A DNA stretch of 64,000 bases from Maribacter ulvicola (GTDB lineage Bacteria > Bacteroidota > Bacteroidia > Flavobacteriales > Flavobacteriaceae): assembly GCF_900155985.1 (NCBI RefSeq), contig NZ_FTMA01000001.1, forward strand, positions 1,054,001 to 1,118,000, given 5' to 3'. The notes under the pieces were generated by a model. It was given only the letters and a program-made list of their open reading frames with translations. It did no database searches and was not told the origin of the DNA. The translations under genes and the position numbers were made by a program. This document shows, piece by piece, positions 10,992 to 20,377 of this stretch (positions within the stretch are counted from its first letter, which is position 1; every line of letters begins with the position of its first letter).

Positions 10992-11794
10992 TGAAACGTA
11001 CACTCTATTCTATATTTGCAATATTGATGTCGTGCCAAGCTGGTTTTTCTCAAAACACAATTTATGCTCCGACTGAGATGTTTCAATTATCTAACCCTCG
11101 AATTCAAGTTTCGTCCATATTTTTTGATTCGGATATTACACTGAATTTTGGATTGGATATGCCAAATTCAATGATAAAATATACGTTAGATGGCAGTTCT
11201 GTAAATAAAAATGCAAAAGTATTTACCGAACCTTTTGAAATTACCGAAAGTGCCGTAATCAAGGCTAAAATGTTTCATCCAGATTATATGGAGAGTGATG
11301 AAGTTGAATTAGAAGTGATAAAAATTGCACAGAAAAATGTTATTCAGCAGATAGAAATTATTCCAGCTCCCAGTGAGAAATATTCAGGAATGGGAACTGC
11401 AGGATTAATAGACCTAAAGAAAGGAAGCGCCCAGTTTGGTGGAGATAAACAGTGGTTGGGGTATCAAACGGAAAAGATATCCGCATCGCTTCAGCTTAAA
11501 AAAAATAGTGTTGTCAACAAAATTGTGGTCAGTGCATTGACCAATCAATCAAATTGGATATTTGCACCGGGAAAGGTCGAAGTTTTTCATGGGGATAAAT
11601 TAGTTGGGAAAATGACGTTTGCTAAGAGCGCAAACGAATCATTGAATAGTGCCACATTTTTAAGTGTGCCTATCAACAAAGACAATTATGATGCTTTGAA
11701 AGTAATCATTTATCCGCTTAGCGAAATACCACAATGGCATCAAGGAAAAGGAACAATACCTTGGGTTTTTATAGATGAAATAATTATACAATAG
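10988..11794 (+). CDS. Secreted protein with chitobiase-like (Fn3-associated) domain and discoidin-like C-terminal module
   Basis: A Sec signal peptide (MMKRTLYSIFAILMSCQAGFSQ) precedes a short chitobiase-C/FN3_assoc-type domain (IKYTLDGSSVNKNAKVFTEP, then AVIKAKMFHPDY). Residues ~125-268 form a module with KGSAQFGGDKQWLGY, a Ser-Asn-Trp-Ile-Phe segment and a final WVFIDEIIIQ. The same module ends the next protein, so the two are related by duplication or share a ligand. The fold looks like F5/8-type carbohydrate-binding domains, which is an inference. No enzyme domain is visible. Confidence 0.7.
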   Translation: MMKRTLYSIFAILMSCQAGFSQNTIYAPTEMFQLSNPRIQVSSIFFDSDITLNFGLDMPNSMIKYTLDGSSVNKNAKVFTEPFEITESAVIKAKMFHPDYMESDEVELEVIKIAQKNVIQQIEIIPAPSEKYSGMGTAGLIDLKKGSAQFGGDKQWLGYQTEKISASLQLKKNSVVNKIVVSALTNQSNWIFAPGKVEVFHGDKLVGKMTFAKSANESLNSATFLSVPINKDNYDALKVIIYPLSEIPQWHQGKGTIPWVFIDEIIIQ

Positions 11795-11795
11795 C

Positions 11796-13853
11796 ATGAT
11801 TCAATTAGGAATACAAATAGGGCACCTTCATCCACTTTTTGTTCATTTGCCCATAGGGATCATTATGCTTGCCTTTGTTTTGGAGGTGTATAGTAGGTTA
11901 AGGTCAAAAGAGTCTTTCCATGAGGTAATAGAATTTACACTTTTAGTAGCTGGCGTTACGGCATTATTATCACTAGGGACAGGTTGGTTATTGGGTGAAG
12001 AAAGCGGCTATGATGCAGATTCCCTTTTTCTTCATAGATGGATGGCAGTTGCCTTTACCGTGACCGCTATTCTACTTTATTTGGTAAAACGAAGCAACAT
12101 AGCTTGGGTAAGAAAGACCTATATTCCAACGTTTTTAGTAGTGTTGGCGCTGATAAGTCTTACCGGTCATTTTGGGGGTAACATGACCCATGGCGAAAAT
12201 TATTTGTTCATTGAGGAAAAAGAGGAACTAATCATTACGAATATACAAGAGGCTCAGGTATATGCTCAAGTAATTCAACCTATTTTAAATGATAAATGTG
12301 TAAGCTGCCATAATGCAAATAAAGCTAAAGGCGGATTATTAATGAGTACACCAAAAGAGATACTTAAAGGTGGTGATACAGGTAGCTTATTGGATACAAT
12401 TTCTGGTCACGAGCAATCATTATTTTTAGAAAGGGTTCATCTTCCTTTAGATAATGATGATCATATGCCGCCAAAAGGAAAGGCTCAGTTGACCAATAAT
12501 GAAAAGGCATTGTTAGAATGGTGGATAGCCAATAAAAATTGCTTTGAATGCAAGGTGAACGAACTGCCGAGTGAAGGGGAGATGATGACTATTTTGACTA
12601 CGCTAGAGCAAGATACTTCTGCAATTGCCGTATTAACCAAAGGCGCCATTGAAGTTCCTCAAGAATGGTTGCAAAATGTTAGGGCTGCCGGAATATCTGT
12701 ACAAACATTATCAAACGAAAATCATTTGCTAATAGTGAATATGGCTAGTATGAATTCTGTTTCTGAAGCATCTTTAGAAGTTTTGGAGGAATACGCTGCC
12801 AATATTGTAGAGCTAGATTTAGGGTTCAGCAATTTCAACGATGATTTAATGTCAGAATTAAAGCCATTTAAGAATTTACTGAAATTAAAACTGCAGCATA
12901 CGAATGTTACGGATGCCATTGGTAAACATCTTGGCGATTTTGAATGGTTAGAATCATTGAATTTATATGGTACGGCAGTGACAGATAATGTAGTGCCTGC
13001 ATTGAAAGAAAACAAAAGGCTTAAAAATATTTATTTATGGAAAACCGATGTTTCTGAAGACGGATTGGCTCAGTTGCAGCAAAATTTACCGAATGTGACT
13101 ATTCAGCAAATTGGAGCAGATGTATTCAAAGCAACCGTGTTGGATCCGCCAACAATTATTAGTGAACGTAGTTTTTTTAGCGATTCTTTAACCATAGCCA
13201 TTGAAAGTCTTTTTGATGGTTCAGAAATATATTACACGCTTAACGGTTCTGAACCAACAGCATCTTCCCTGAAATATGAAGGCGAGATTACTCTTAAAAC
13301 AACCGCAAACGTGAAGGCTATTGCAATAAAAAAGGAGTGGAAACCAAGTCATAGTGCCGAGCGTACCTTTATAAAAAATAATATAGCATATGCAAATGTA
13401 GATTTACTGTCAGTTCCTAACGAAAAGTATAAGGGGCAAGAGGGGAAAACCCTAATGGATCAAAAAAGAGGTTCCATAAATTTTGTAGATGGCAATTGGT
13501 TGGGTTTTGAAGGCAAGCATTTGAACGCAGTAGTGGAGTTGAAAGAAAAGAATGCTATCTCAAAAGTATCTATTGGTGCATTGTCAGCACCTGCAAGTTG
13601 GATTTTTTATCCTACATCTTTTGTGGTGTCCGTTTCTAATAATGGTACTAATTTTAAAGAAGTAGGAAGAAAAGACCTGGGGAATGAAGAACCAAATGCC
13701 GAAGTAAAACTTACTTTTTTCGATCTGGACATTCCTACGACGGATGCTAAATTTGTAAAACTATCTATAAAGAGTCCGTTGAAGAATCCTGATTGGCACA
13801 CAGATCCAGGTGGTAAAAGTTGGATATTCATTGATGAGGTGGTACTGAATTAA
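11796..13853 (+). CDS. Membrane protein fusing DUF2231, cytochrome c motif, leucine-rich segment and chitobiase-like/discoidin-like C-terminus
   Basis: Residues 1-130 are a DUF2231-type membrane domain with about four hydrophobic helices (HLHPLFVHLPIGIIMLAFVLE). A cytochrome-c motif follows: QPILNDKCVSCHNANKAKGG, haem Cys168/Cys171/His172, with HMPPKGKAQL as a likely distal Met region. Residues ~300-440 carry leucine-rich-like repeats (LKLQHTNVTD, LNLYGTAVTD). Then come an FN3_assoc domain (IYYTLNGSEPTASSLKYEG) and a C-terminal module ending SWIFIDEVVLN, shared with the preceding protein. The architecture suggests a periplasmic electron carrier tethered to the inner membrane. Two bases separate it from the upstream gene. 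Confidence 0.8.
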   Translation: MIQLGIQIGHLHPLFVHLPIGIIMLAFVLEVYSRLRSKESFHEVIEFTLLVAGVTALLSLGTGWLLGEESGYDADSLFLHRWMAVAFTVTAILLYLVKRSNIAWVRKTYIPTFLVVLALISLTGHFGGNMTHGENYLFIEEKEELIITNIQEAQVYAQVIQPILNDKCVSCHNANKAKGGLLMSTPKEILKGGDTGSLLDTISGHEQSLFLERVHLPLDNDDHMPPKGKAQLTNNEKALLEWWIANKNCFECKVNELPSEGEMMTILTTLEQDTSAIAVLTKGAIEVPQEWLQNVRAAGISVQTLSNENHLLIVNMASMNSVSEASLEVLEEYAANIVELDLGFSNFNDDLMSELKPFKNLLKLKLQHTNVTDAIGKHLGDFEWLESLNLYGTAVTDNVVPALKENKRLKNIYLWKTDVSEDGLAQLQQNLPNVTIQQIGADVFKATVLDPPTIISERSFFSDSLTIAIESLFDGSEIYYTLNGSEPTASSLKYEGEITLKTTANVKAIAIKKEWKPSHSAERTFIKNNIAYANVDLLSVPNEKYKGQEGKTLMDQKRGSINFVDGNWLGFEGKHLNAVVELKEKNAISKVSIGALSAPASWIFYPTSFVVSVSNNGTNFKEVGRKDLGNEEPNAEVKLTFFDLDIPTTDAKFVKLSIKSPLKNPDWHTDPGGKSWIFIDEVVLN

Positions 13854-13906
13854 TTGCTTTGAACCGCAATGGAATATGTAATTTATGAAAATTAAAAACT
13901 AAACTA

Positions 13907-15340
13907 ATGAGTTTAAAATCGTTTTGCTTTGTATTTTTATTTATGGTGTTCTCTAACACTTTAAAAGCTCAGAATACTAAGATTGAAGAAAAAAATAGGC
14001 CAAATATAATTTTGATTTTCACAGACGATCAAGGTTATAATGATGTTGGCGTTTTTGGAGCGGATGATATTGATACACCCAACTTAGATCAAATGGCTGC
14101 AGACGGAGCCAAACTTACGCATTTTTATGCTGCACAAGCCGTATGTTCAGCTTCAAGAGCTGGTATTTTAACCGGATCGTACCCTAATAGAATAGGAATT
14201 CATAATGCCTTTATGCCCAACAGTAAAGTAGGGTTGAATACTGATGAAACAACGCTGGCAGAAATGTTGAAAGCAGAAGGCTATGCCACAGCTATTTTTG
14301 GTAAATGGCATTTGGGAGATGCCCAAGAATTTATGCCGAACAATCAAGGTTTTGACGAGTATTTTGGAATCCCTTATTCCAATGATATGTGGCCGCTACA
14401 CCCGCAGCAAGGTCCTATTTTTGATTTTGGGCCGTTGCCTTTGTATGAGAATCAGAAAGTGATTGATACCTTAACGGATCAAACGAATTTAACTACTAAG
14501 ATTACCGAGCGTAGTGTTGATTTTATAAACCGCAATAAAGAGAATCCGTTCTTTTTGTATGTTCCGCATCCGCAACCCCATGTACCTTTATTCGTTTCGG
14601 ATAAATTCAAGGGAAAATCTAAAAGAGGTATGTATGGTGATGTTATTATGGAACTGGATTGGTCTGTTGGTGAAATTATAAAGGCTGTAGATAAAAACGG
14701 ACTTACCGATAATACGCTGATTATTTTTACTTCTGATAACGGACCTTGGTTAGCATACGGAAATCACTCTGGCAGTGCTTTACCATTTAGGGAAGGCAAA
14801 GGTACCGGATGGGAAGGTGGGCAACGAGAGCCATTCATCATAAAATATCCAAAAGGAATAAAAGCGGGAAAAACAATTGAAGCGCCTGTAATGGCGATTG
14901 ATATTTTACCATCCATTGCCGAACTAACCAACGCTCAATTACCTGAAAAAAAGATTGACGGTAAAAGCGCTTGGTCTTTATTTACAGGTAAGACAGATGA
15001 GAGTCCGCAAGAAGCTTATTTCTTTTATTATAGGGTAAACGAGTTGTTTGGTGTGCGCTATGGGAAATGGAAACTGTACTTTCCACATCGATATAGAACC
15101 ATGAATGGTCAAACACCCGGAAAAGATGGTTTGCCTGGAGAATATAAGATGATTGATTTGGAGCAGATTGAACTTTACAATTTGGAAATTGATGAAAGTG
15201 AGACGACCAATGTAGCATCAGCTAACCCAAAAGTGGTAAAAACCATTCAGAAGTTAGCGGATGATATGCGTGAAAAATTAGGCGACTCACTGCTAGATAT
15301 GGAGGGGAATGAAACAAGGTCTGCAGGGCGAATAGACTAA
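13907..15340 (+). CDS. Secreted type I sulfatase (arylsulfatase family S1)
   Basis: A signal peptide (MSLKSFCFVFLFMVFSNTLKA) precedes the sulfatase domain. It shows NIILIFTDDQGYNDVGVFG with metal-binding D40-D41 and CSASRAGILTG, the C-x-A-x-R motif whose Cys80 would become formylglycine. Further motifs are GKWHLGDAQEF, HPQPHVPLF and IIFTSDNGPW. Length 477 is typical. The likely substrate is a sulfated polysaccharide or sulfo-sugar, given the operon and the facing SusC/SusD genes; the exact substrate cannot be read. An anaerobic or FGE-type maturase must be supplied from elsewhere. It ends exactly one base before the stop of the convergent gene. Confidence 0.93.
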   Translation: MSLKSFCFVFLFMVFSNTLKAQNTKIEEKNRPNIILIFTDDQGYNDVGVFGADDIDTPNLDQMAADGAKLTHFYAAQAVCSASRAGILTGSYPNRIGIHNAFMPNSKVGLNTDETTLAEMLKAEGYATAIFGKWHLGDAQEFMPNNQGFDEYFGIPYSNDMWPLHPQQGPIFDFGPLPLYENQKVIDTLTDQTNLTTKITERSVDFINRNKENPFFLYVPHPQPHVPLFVSDKFKGKSKRGMYGDVIMELDWSVGEIIKAVDKNGLTDNTLIIFTSDNGPWLAYGNHSGSALPFREGKGTGWEGGQREPFIIKYPKGIKAGKTIEAPVMAIDILPSIAELTNAQLPEKKIDGKSAWSLFTGKTDESPQEAYFFYYRVNELFGVRYGKWKLYFPHRYRTMNGQTPGKDGLPGEYKMIDLEQIELYNLEIDESETTNVASANPKVVKTIQKLADDMREKLGDSLLDMEGNETRSAGRID

Positions 15341-18300
15341 TCAGTTTTTCTGTAGCTCGAAAAATTGTAATATGTCATTGTTATTACCTACTAAGAAATA
15401 GTCATTTTGAACATTGCTTATAGTAACTAGTTTTTTAGCATCTTTAGCTGCAAAGAATCCTACTTCTGATCCTCGTTGGGCGGTGAAAGCACCTTTTCCA
15501 TTTCCAAGCAATAAAATTCCTGTTCCGGCATCGTTTCTTGGGGTTTCTATCTCTGATACGAACAAATTGCCAACAGCAAGCACATCTAAGGCGCCATCGT
15601 CATTAAAATCTCTTACAAGCATGTCGTTGAGGTTAGATAGCTGTGCAAGATTTGGCAAGTTGGTCATTTTAAATTGACCGTTGCCTAAATTCTCTATGTA
15701 GACCGAAGCAAAGGTGTCTGCACTGTAATGCAAAGAACTTTTTAATTTCTCTTCGCCGTATACATCTTTCAGCTCCATAGAAGCAAAGGCATCATACTTT
15801 ACTATCTTTTTCTTTAAAGCAGGGATTTGTTCAGACGAACATGAAAACCCTCGTAATGGGTAGTGTTTTTCTTTATTATAATAACCTAATACTATGTCTG
15901 CATTTCCGTTGGCATCAAAGTCATTATAGTACACGTCAAAAGGTTTATCTGAACTGGTTTTGTATTTATAGTTTAGCCCTAAATTACCAGCTATGTAATC
16001 CATATCACCATCATTATCAAAATCACCTTGTTCTATACTGAACCACCAGCCATAACTAGATTTAAAATCTTCAGTTTCCACTTTGGTTAAATTGCCGTTG
16101 GTGTTTTCAAAAGTGGTAATCGGCATCCATTCGCCAACAACCATTAAATCTAGATCTTGATCATTATCATAGTCGCTCCAAACAGCATCTGTAATCATGC
16201 CAATATGCAATAATTCCGGAGCTAAGTGTTCAGTATTATTTGATAATTGACCGTTTTCATTTATGAGTAACATACTAGAAGACGGATTTGGGTACTGCTG
16301 TGGCGTATGTCTACCACCAACAAAAAGGTCCATATCGCCATCACCATCATAGTCTGCGGATTTTACTATAGACCCACTAATTCTACTCGAATTAAGTATG
16401 GCTCCTTTTTTAAAGGTGTCTTTACCTTGATTCAAGTAAATCCTATCGGTATAATGAAAATCATTTTTTGGATATTCGTTACCGCCACTGACAACGTAAA
16501 GATCTTTTAGCCCGTCATTATTAATGTCTACAAAAAGGGCGTCTACATCTTCGTACCCAGCTTCTTTTTGCCAGAAAGCGGTCTGACTCTCTTTAAAATT
16601 CCCATCTTTTTGTTGAATGAATAGGGTTGGGGCTTGGTTTGCTGCACCGCCAATGTAGAAATCATCTAACCCGTCATTATTGATATCACCAGCAGTTAAT
16701 GCAGGTCCAAATTGGGAGAGTTTATGGGGTAAAAGTACTTGCTTCTCAAAGTCATCAAACTTGTTTTCTTGATGTTTAAAATCTGCAGGAAAAACATCGG
16801 TCATATCTGCAAAAAGATGCTTGTACGGTTTTTGAGTTCTAACTTTTATAGTTTCAGATTCGTTAGAAGAGATTTGTAATAATTGGTTTGCGTGGATTCC
16901 TCTTTTGATAGTACTTTTTCCGTTAGGCCAAAGTACCGATAGGCTGTCAACTTTTTCGATGTTATTCAATCCGAAATGCAAGGCAGACTCACTCGTAGAG
17001 TATATGCCACGAACATTGGTGGTTTCTAAGGTTTGAGTGCCTTCTGAAGTATATAAGTTCACTCTAACGCCAAAGGTAGGTTTGTTGTTTTCGTCAACTA
17101 GTTGAATTCTTAGGTAATTACTGTTCTTGTTGGTTTCTGAATTGTTTCTATAAATAAAGGCCTCACTATTGATGTTGTTGACCACCAAATCTAGGTCGCC
17201 ATCATTGTCAAGGTCGGCATAGGCGGATCCATTGGAGAACGACTCATGGTCTAAACCCCAATCATTTGATGTATTCTTAAATTCTAAATCGCCCATATTT
17301 TGGTAGGCATAGTTTTTTAAAGGTTGGGAAGGAACCATACTCACGGCTTTTTTGAGATCAACAATATCCCAAATGCTTTTTACATTTTTTGCATTCGGAT
17401 TTTTTTGAAGCCAATTAGCTCTAGTCGTATTAATATAGTTGGCTACATTTTTGTCGGCATCGGTATTTCTAATATCTCTTAATAGTCCGTTGGTGACATA
17501 GGTGTCTTTTAATCCGTCGTTATTAAAGTCGGCTATAAGGTTAGACCAGCTCCAATCTGTTGCTGACATGCCGGTAAATTGCGCAATGTTACTGAAAGTT
17601 TCGTTACCATTATTCAATTGTAAGGTATTGTACATATACTGAAAGCCACCACCGTCTTCTACTACCTTCCAGAAAGAAGCAATGTTCATGCCGCTCATGT
17701 TAGATTTTAATCTGAAGTTATCCTCGGAAACCATATCTAATACAAAAACATCTAAATTTTGGTCATTGTTGATATCGGCAACATCAACCCCCATACTGTA
17801 GTAGGAAGTTTGTTTTAAAGCACTTTTTTCTGCGCTAGTAAATGTACCGTCTTGATTGTTGAGAAATAGAAAATCTGGAGCGTAAAAATCATTGGCAATA
17901 TAGAGGTCTGTCCATCCGTCATTATTAATATCACTTGCTGAAACTGCATTGGGGAAACCGGTTTTGTCAATACCCGCAATTTTAGATACGTCTTCAAATG
18001 TATCTCCATTGTTTTTGTAAAGTTTCAGTGCATATTGGGAGATGATTAAATTGTCTGGTCTGTGGTATTTGGAAAGACTGCCTGGGTTGGGTGGTTGTGT
18101 TAACAGGAAAAGATCTAAGAGTCCGTCTTTATTAAAATCTAAAAAGGTGGCATGTCTAGTTCTTTCGGTATTTGCAATAAAAAAATCCTCAGCTTTTTCA
18201 TCAAAGGTACCATCACCTTTATTTAAGTATAGTAGATTTCTGCGCCATTCTGGATTTTCATCATATAGCTCTCTGCTTACATAAATATCTAAGAAACCGT

Positions 18301-18679
18301 CATTATTGATGTCTGCAACCGTTACACCGGTAGACCATCCATCAAAATTTTTAATACCTGCTTTTTTCGTAACATCTTCAAAAGTTAAATCACCTTTGTT
18401 GATATACAATTTATCAGGAACTATATTACCAGCGAAGAAAATATCTTCTAGTCCATCATTATTAAAATCACCGACGCCAACACCAGCACCGCCATAGAAA
18501 TTGGCATAGGCGAAGATGTTTTTATTCTTATCATCTTCAATACTATTGTTGAAGCCAACACCGGTTTCATCTGATGATAATAGTGTGAATAATTTTGTAT
18601 TCTGTTTATTGTCTTTAGGAGCTTCTTTACAACATAAAAAAAGCAACGAACAAATGTATACTAAATGGCTGGTTTTCAT
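15341..18679 (-). CDS. Surface lipoprotein with FG-GAP/VCBS repeats and ASPIC/UnbV domain
   Basis: A short leader ends in LLFLCC, a lipobox-type signal. The protein then carries many FG-GAP/VCBS blades with Ca-binding Asp/Asn loops (VGDFNNDGLEDIFFAG, VADINNDGFLDIYVSR, ADLDNDGDLDLVVNN and others), consistent with beta-propellers. Around residues 520-610 lies an ASPIC/UnbV domain (GVRVNLYTSEG, LHFGLNNIEKVDSLSVLWPNG). At 1,112 residues it is a usual size for this Bacteroidota family, often found beside SusC/SusD pairs. It probably binds glycan or protein at the cell surface. A strong terminator separates it from susD upstream, so it likely has its own promoter or relies on read-through. Confidence 0.88.
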   Translation of the reverse strand: MKTSHLVYICSLLFLCCKEAPKDNKQNTKLFTLLSSDETGVGFNNSIEDDKNKNIFAYANFYGGAGVGVGDFNNDGLEDIFFAGNIVPDKLYINKGDLTFEDVTKKAGIKNFDGWSTGVTVADINNDGFLDIYVSRELYDENPEWRRNLLYLNKGDGTFDEKAEDFFIANTERTRHATFLDFNKDGLLDLFLLTQPPNPGSLSKYHRPDNLIISQYALKLYKNNGDTFEDVSKIAGIDKTGFPNAVSASDINNDGWTDLYIANDFYAPDFLFLNNQDGTFTSAEKSALKQTSYYSMGVDVADINNDQNLDVFVLDMVSEDNFRLKSNMSGMNIASFWKVVEDGGGFQYMYNTLQLNNGNETFSNIAQFTGMSATDWSWSNLIADFNNDGLKDTYVTNGLLRDIRNTDADKNVANYINTTRANWLQKNPNAKNVKSIWDIVDLKKAVSMVPSQPLKNYAYQNMGDLEFKNTSNDWGLDHESFSNGSAYADLDNDGDLDLVVNNINSEAFIYRNNSETNKNSNYLRIQLVDENNKPTFGVRVNLYTSEGTQTLETTNVRGIYSTSESALHFGLNNIEKVDSLSVLWPNGKSTIKRGIHANQLLQISSNESETIKVRTQKPYKHLFADMTDVFPADFKHQENKFDDFEKQVLLPHKLSQFGPALTAGDINNDGLDDFYIGGAANQAPTLFIQQKDGNFKESQTAFWQKEAGYEDVDALFVDINNDGLKDLYVVSGGNEYPKNDFHYTDRIYLNQGKDTFKKGAILNSSRISGSIVKSADYDGDGDMDLFVGGRHTPQQYPNPSSSMLLINENGQLSNNTEHLAPELLHIGMITDAVWSDYDNDQDLDLMVVGEWMPITTFENTNGNLTKVETEDFKSSYGWWFSIEQGDFDNDGDMDYIAGNLGLNYKYKTSSDKPFDVYYNDFDANGNADIVLGYYNKEKHYPLRGFSCSSEQIPALKKKIVKYDAFASMELKDVYGEEKLKSSLHYSADTFASVYIENLGNGQFKMTNLPNLAQLSNLNDMLVRDFNDDGALDVLAVGNLFVSEIETPRNDAGTGILLLGNGKGAFTAQRGSEVGFFAAKDAKKLVTISNVQNDYFLVGNNNDILQFFELQKN

Positions 18680-18702
18680 GCTTACAAGATACTATTTTAA
18701 AC

Positions 18703-18730
18703 AAAAAAAAGGAGAGTTTCCTCTCCTTTT
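18703..18730 (-). terminator. Intrinsic terminator after the SusC/SusD operon
   Basis: Read on the minus strand: perfect 10-bp stem AAAAGGAGAG / CTCTCCTTTT with a GAAA tetraloop, followed by a run of T. It lies 64 bases after the susD stop and just upstream of the FG-GAP/ASPIC gene start. Confidence 0.85.
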
Positions 18731-18793
18731 CATACTCAATAAAAATTAACATAAATAAATTAAAACGGTGTAAGGTTTTAATTACATTTAGTA

Positions 18794-20368
18794 TTATTCA
18801 ACATCCCACCATACTCTGGTAGTAAGGACATCTGGACCTTGTGCAGCTATTGCAGCAGCATAATTATCAGGATTATTACTTTGCTCGCTTTCAGAATACG
18901 TAAGTCTTCTTGGAATTGTTCCGTTTGTTACATTTCCAGGATAATTTACAGGGGTAAGAACAGGGAAACCGGTTCTTCTCCAATTAGAAAATGTTTCATA
19001 TTCATTTAAAAAAGTGGCAACCCAATATTGTGTGTTAATCTGCTCTATAGCATTGTTAGCGTCATATGGGTTTGCTGTAAGGTAATCGGTAATATCTGAA
19101 TCTGAAATGATACCTGCATCACCATAAAGTGATAATTGTTTCATTGCTGCGGTAACGCCATTGTTGTAATGGGTGGCGGCATCTCCTGCAAGACCCCAAC
19201 GAACATTTGCTTCGGCTAACATGAATTCAACTTCTGCATATGTTTGAAAAATCATCGGAGAAGTTTCTGAAGTAACCAATAAGCGATTAGGTTCTGAATA
19301 GTCATTTAAATTACTGAATAGATTATCTAAATCAACATTTTGGTCATTTAGCATTTCATTGTCATTACCATTGGCTAAACCTCTTTGAGAATCAAAATCC
19401 AACCTTTCAGCAACAGTTCTATCTTCTCTGAAGTCTTCAACATAGGTGCCTGGGTTATCAGGAAGATCTTCTTTGAAAATAATTTTCTCTGCAGGCAAAG
19501 AAGCTAAGACAGTCAACCTTGGGTCGTTATTGTCTTGTAATAAGTTGATAAAGGTGTCACTCATTCTTGGGTTAGAATCGGCAGTAAATACTTCGCCTAA
19601 ACCATTTTTATTATTAACATCATGAGTTAGATAAAAGATATCTTCATTAGAGGTCATAACTCCACCAGCGATGGCCTTGGTAACCCATGCTTGGGAAGCG
19701 GTAGGGTCAACTTTTACCAAACGTAGTCCTAAACGCAACATTAATGAATTTGCTAGTTTTTTCCATTTAGTCTGATCACCATTATAAATAACATCTGCAG
19801 CACCAAAGCCAGAAGTTCCAGTACCTAATGCGGCTGCAGCTTCCTCTAGTTCATTTAGCAAATCAGGATAAATTTCACTTTGCGCATCGTATTTTGGTAA
19901 AAATATTTCATCAAGTACAGCTTTACCTGCTTCACTATAAGGCACATCACCATATAGGTCAGTAATTCTTGAAAACGCAAATACACGTAGAATTCTAACA
20001 ATTGATTTCATTTCTTCCGGTGCCTCTTCTTCGTCTAACTGAACTTGTAGGTCTACGATGGTCTTAATGGCATTTTCGTAATAACGATCTAAAAGAGATG
20101 AAGCGTACCCTTTATTCCAGGTATATTTATCTCCACTCCAGTAACCAGCTGTTGTTGCTACGTGCTGCATCATTGTTGATTGATAGATCATTCCTGCTCT
20201 CCAGTTATCATAACGCTCACTAGATATAAACTTCATTACCGAAGTAAGCTTATTACTAGCTGCAACTTGATTGGGTTTTGTTGGATTAACGTTTAATTCC
20301 TCAAAGCCGTCATCACATGCACCAACAGAAAGTAGTGCGAATAGTAGTATGTATATTGATTTTTTCAT
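18794..20368 (-). CDS. SusD/RagB family starch-binding-like outer membrane lipoprotein (SusD-like 2 type)
   Basis: The leader ends SVGAC (lipidated Cys18), followed by DDGFEELNVNPTKPNQ, a start characteristic of the SusD-like 2 subfamily. TPR-like helices and an NNGVTAAMKQLSLYGD segment are typical, and PVNYPGNVTNGTIPRRLTY matches the conserved end. The protein is the surface glycan- or peptide-binding lid of the SusC transporter. Its start is nine bases after the susC stop, so the two are co-transcribed. Substrate is not readable, but neighbouring sulfatase and GHL10-like genes suggest a glycan. Confidence 0.93.
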   Translation of the reverse strand: MKKSIYILLFALLSVGACDDGFEELNVNPTKPNQVAASNKLTSVMKFISSERYDNWRAGMIYQSTMMQHVATTAGYWSGDKYTWNKGYASSLLDRYYENAIKTIVDLQVQLDEEEAPEEMKSIVRILRVFAFSRITDLYGDVPYSEAGKAVLDEIFLPKYDAQSEIYPDLLNELEEAAAALGTGTSGFGAADVIYNGDQTKWKKLANSLMLRLGLRLVKVDPTASQAWVTKAIAGGVMTSNEDIFYLTHDVNNKNGLGEVFTADSNPRMSDTFINLLQDNNDPRLTVLASLPAEKIIFKEDLPDNPGTYVEDFREDRTVAERLDFDSQRGLANGNDNEMLNDQNVDLDNLFSNLNDYSEPNRLLVTSETSPMIFQTYAEVEFMLAEANVRWGLAGDAATHYNNGVTAAMKQLSLYGDAGIISDSDITDYLTANPYDANNAIEQINTQYWVATFLNEYETFSNWRRTGFPVLTPVNYPGNVTNGTIPRRLTYSESEQSNNPDNYAAAIAAQGPDVLTTRVWWDVE

Positions 20369-20377
20369 AGTTCTTTA

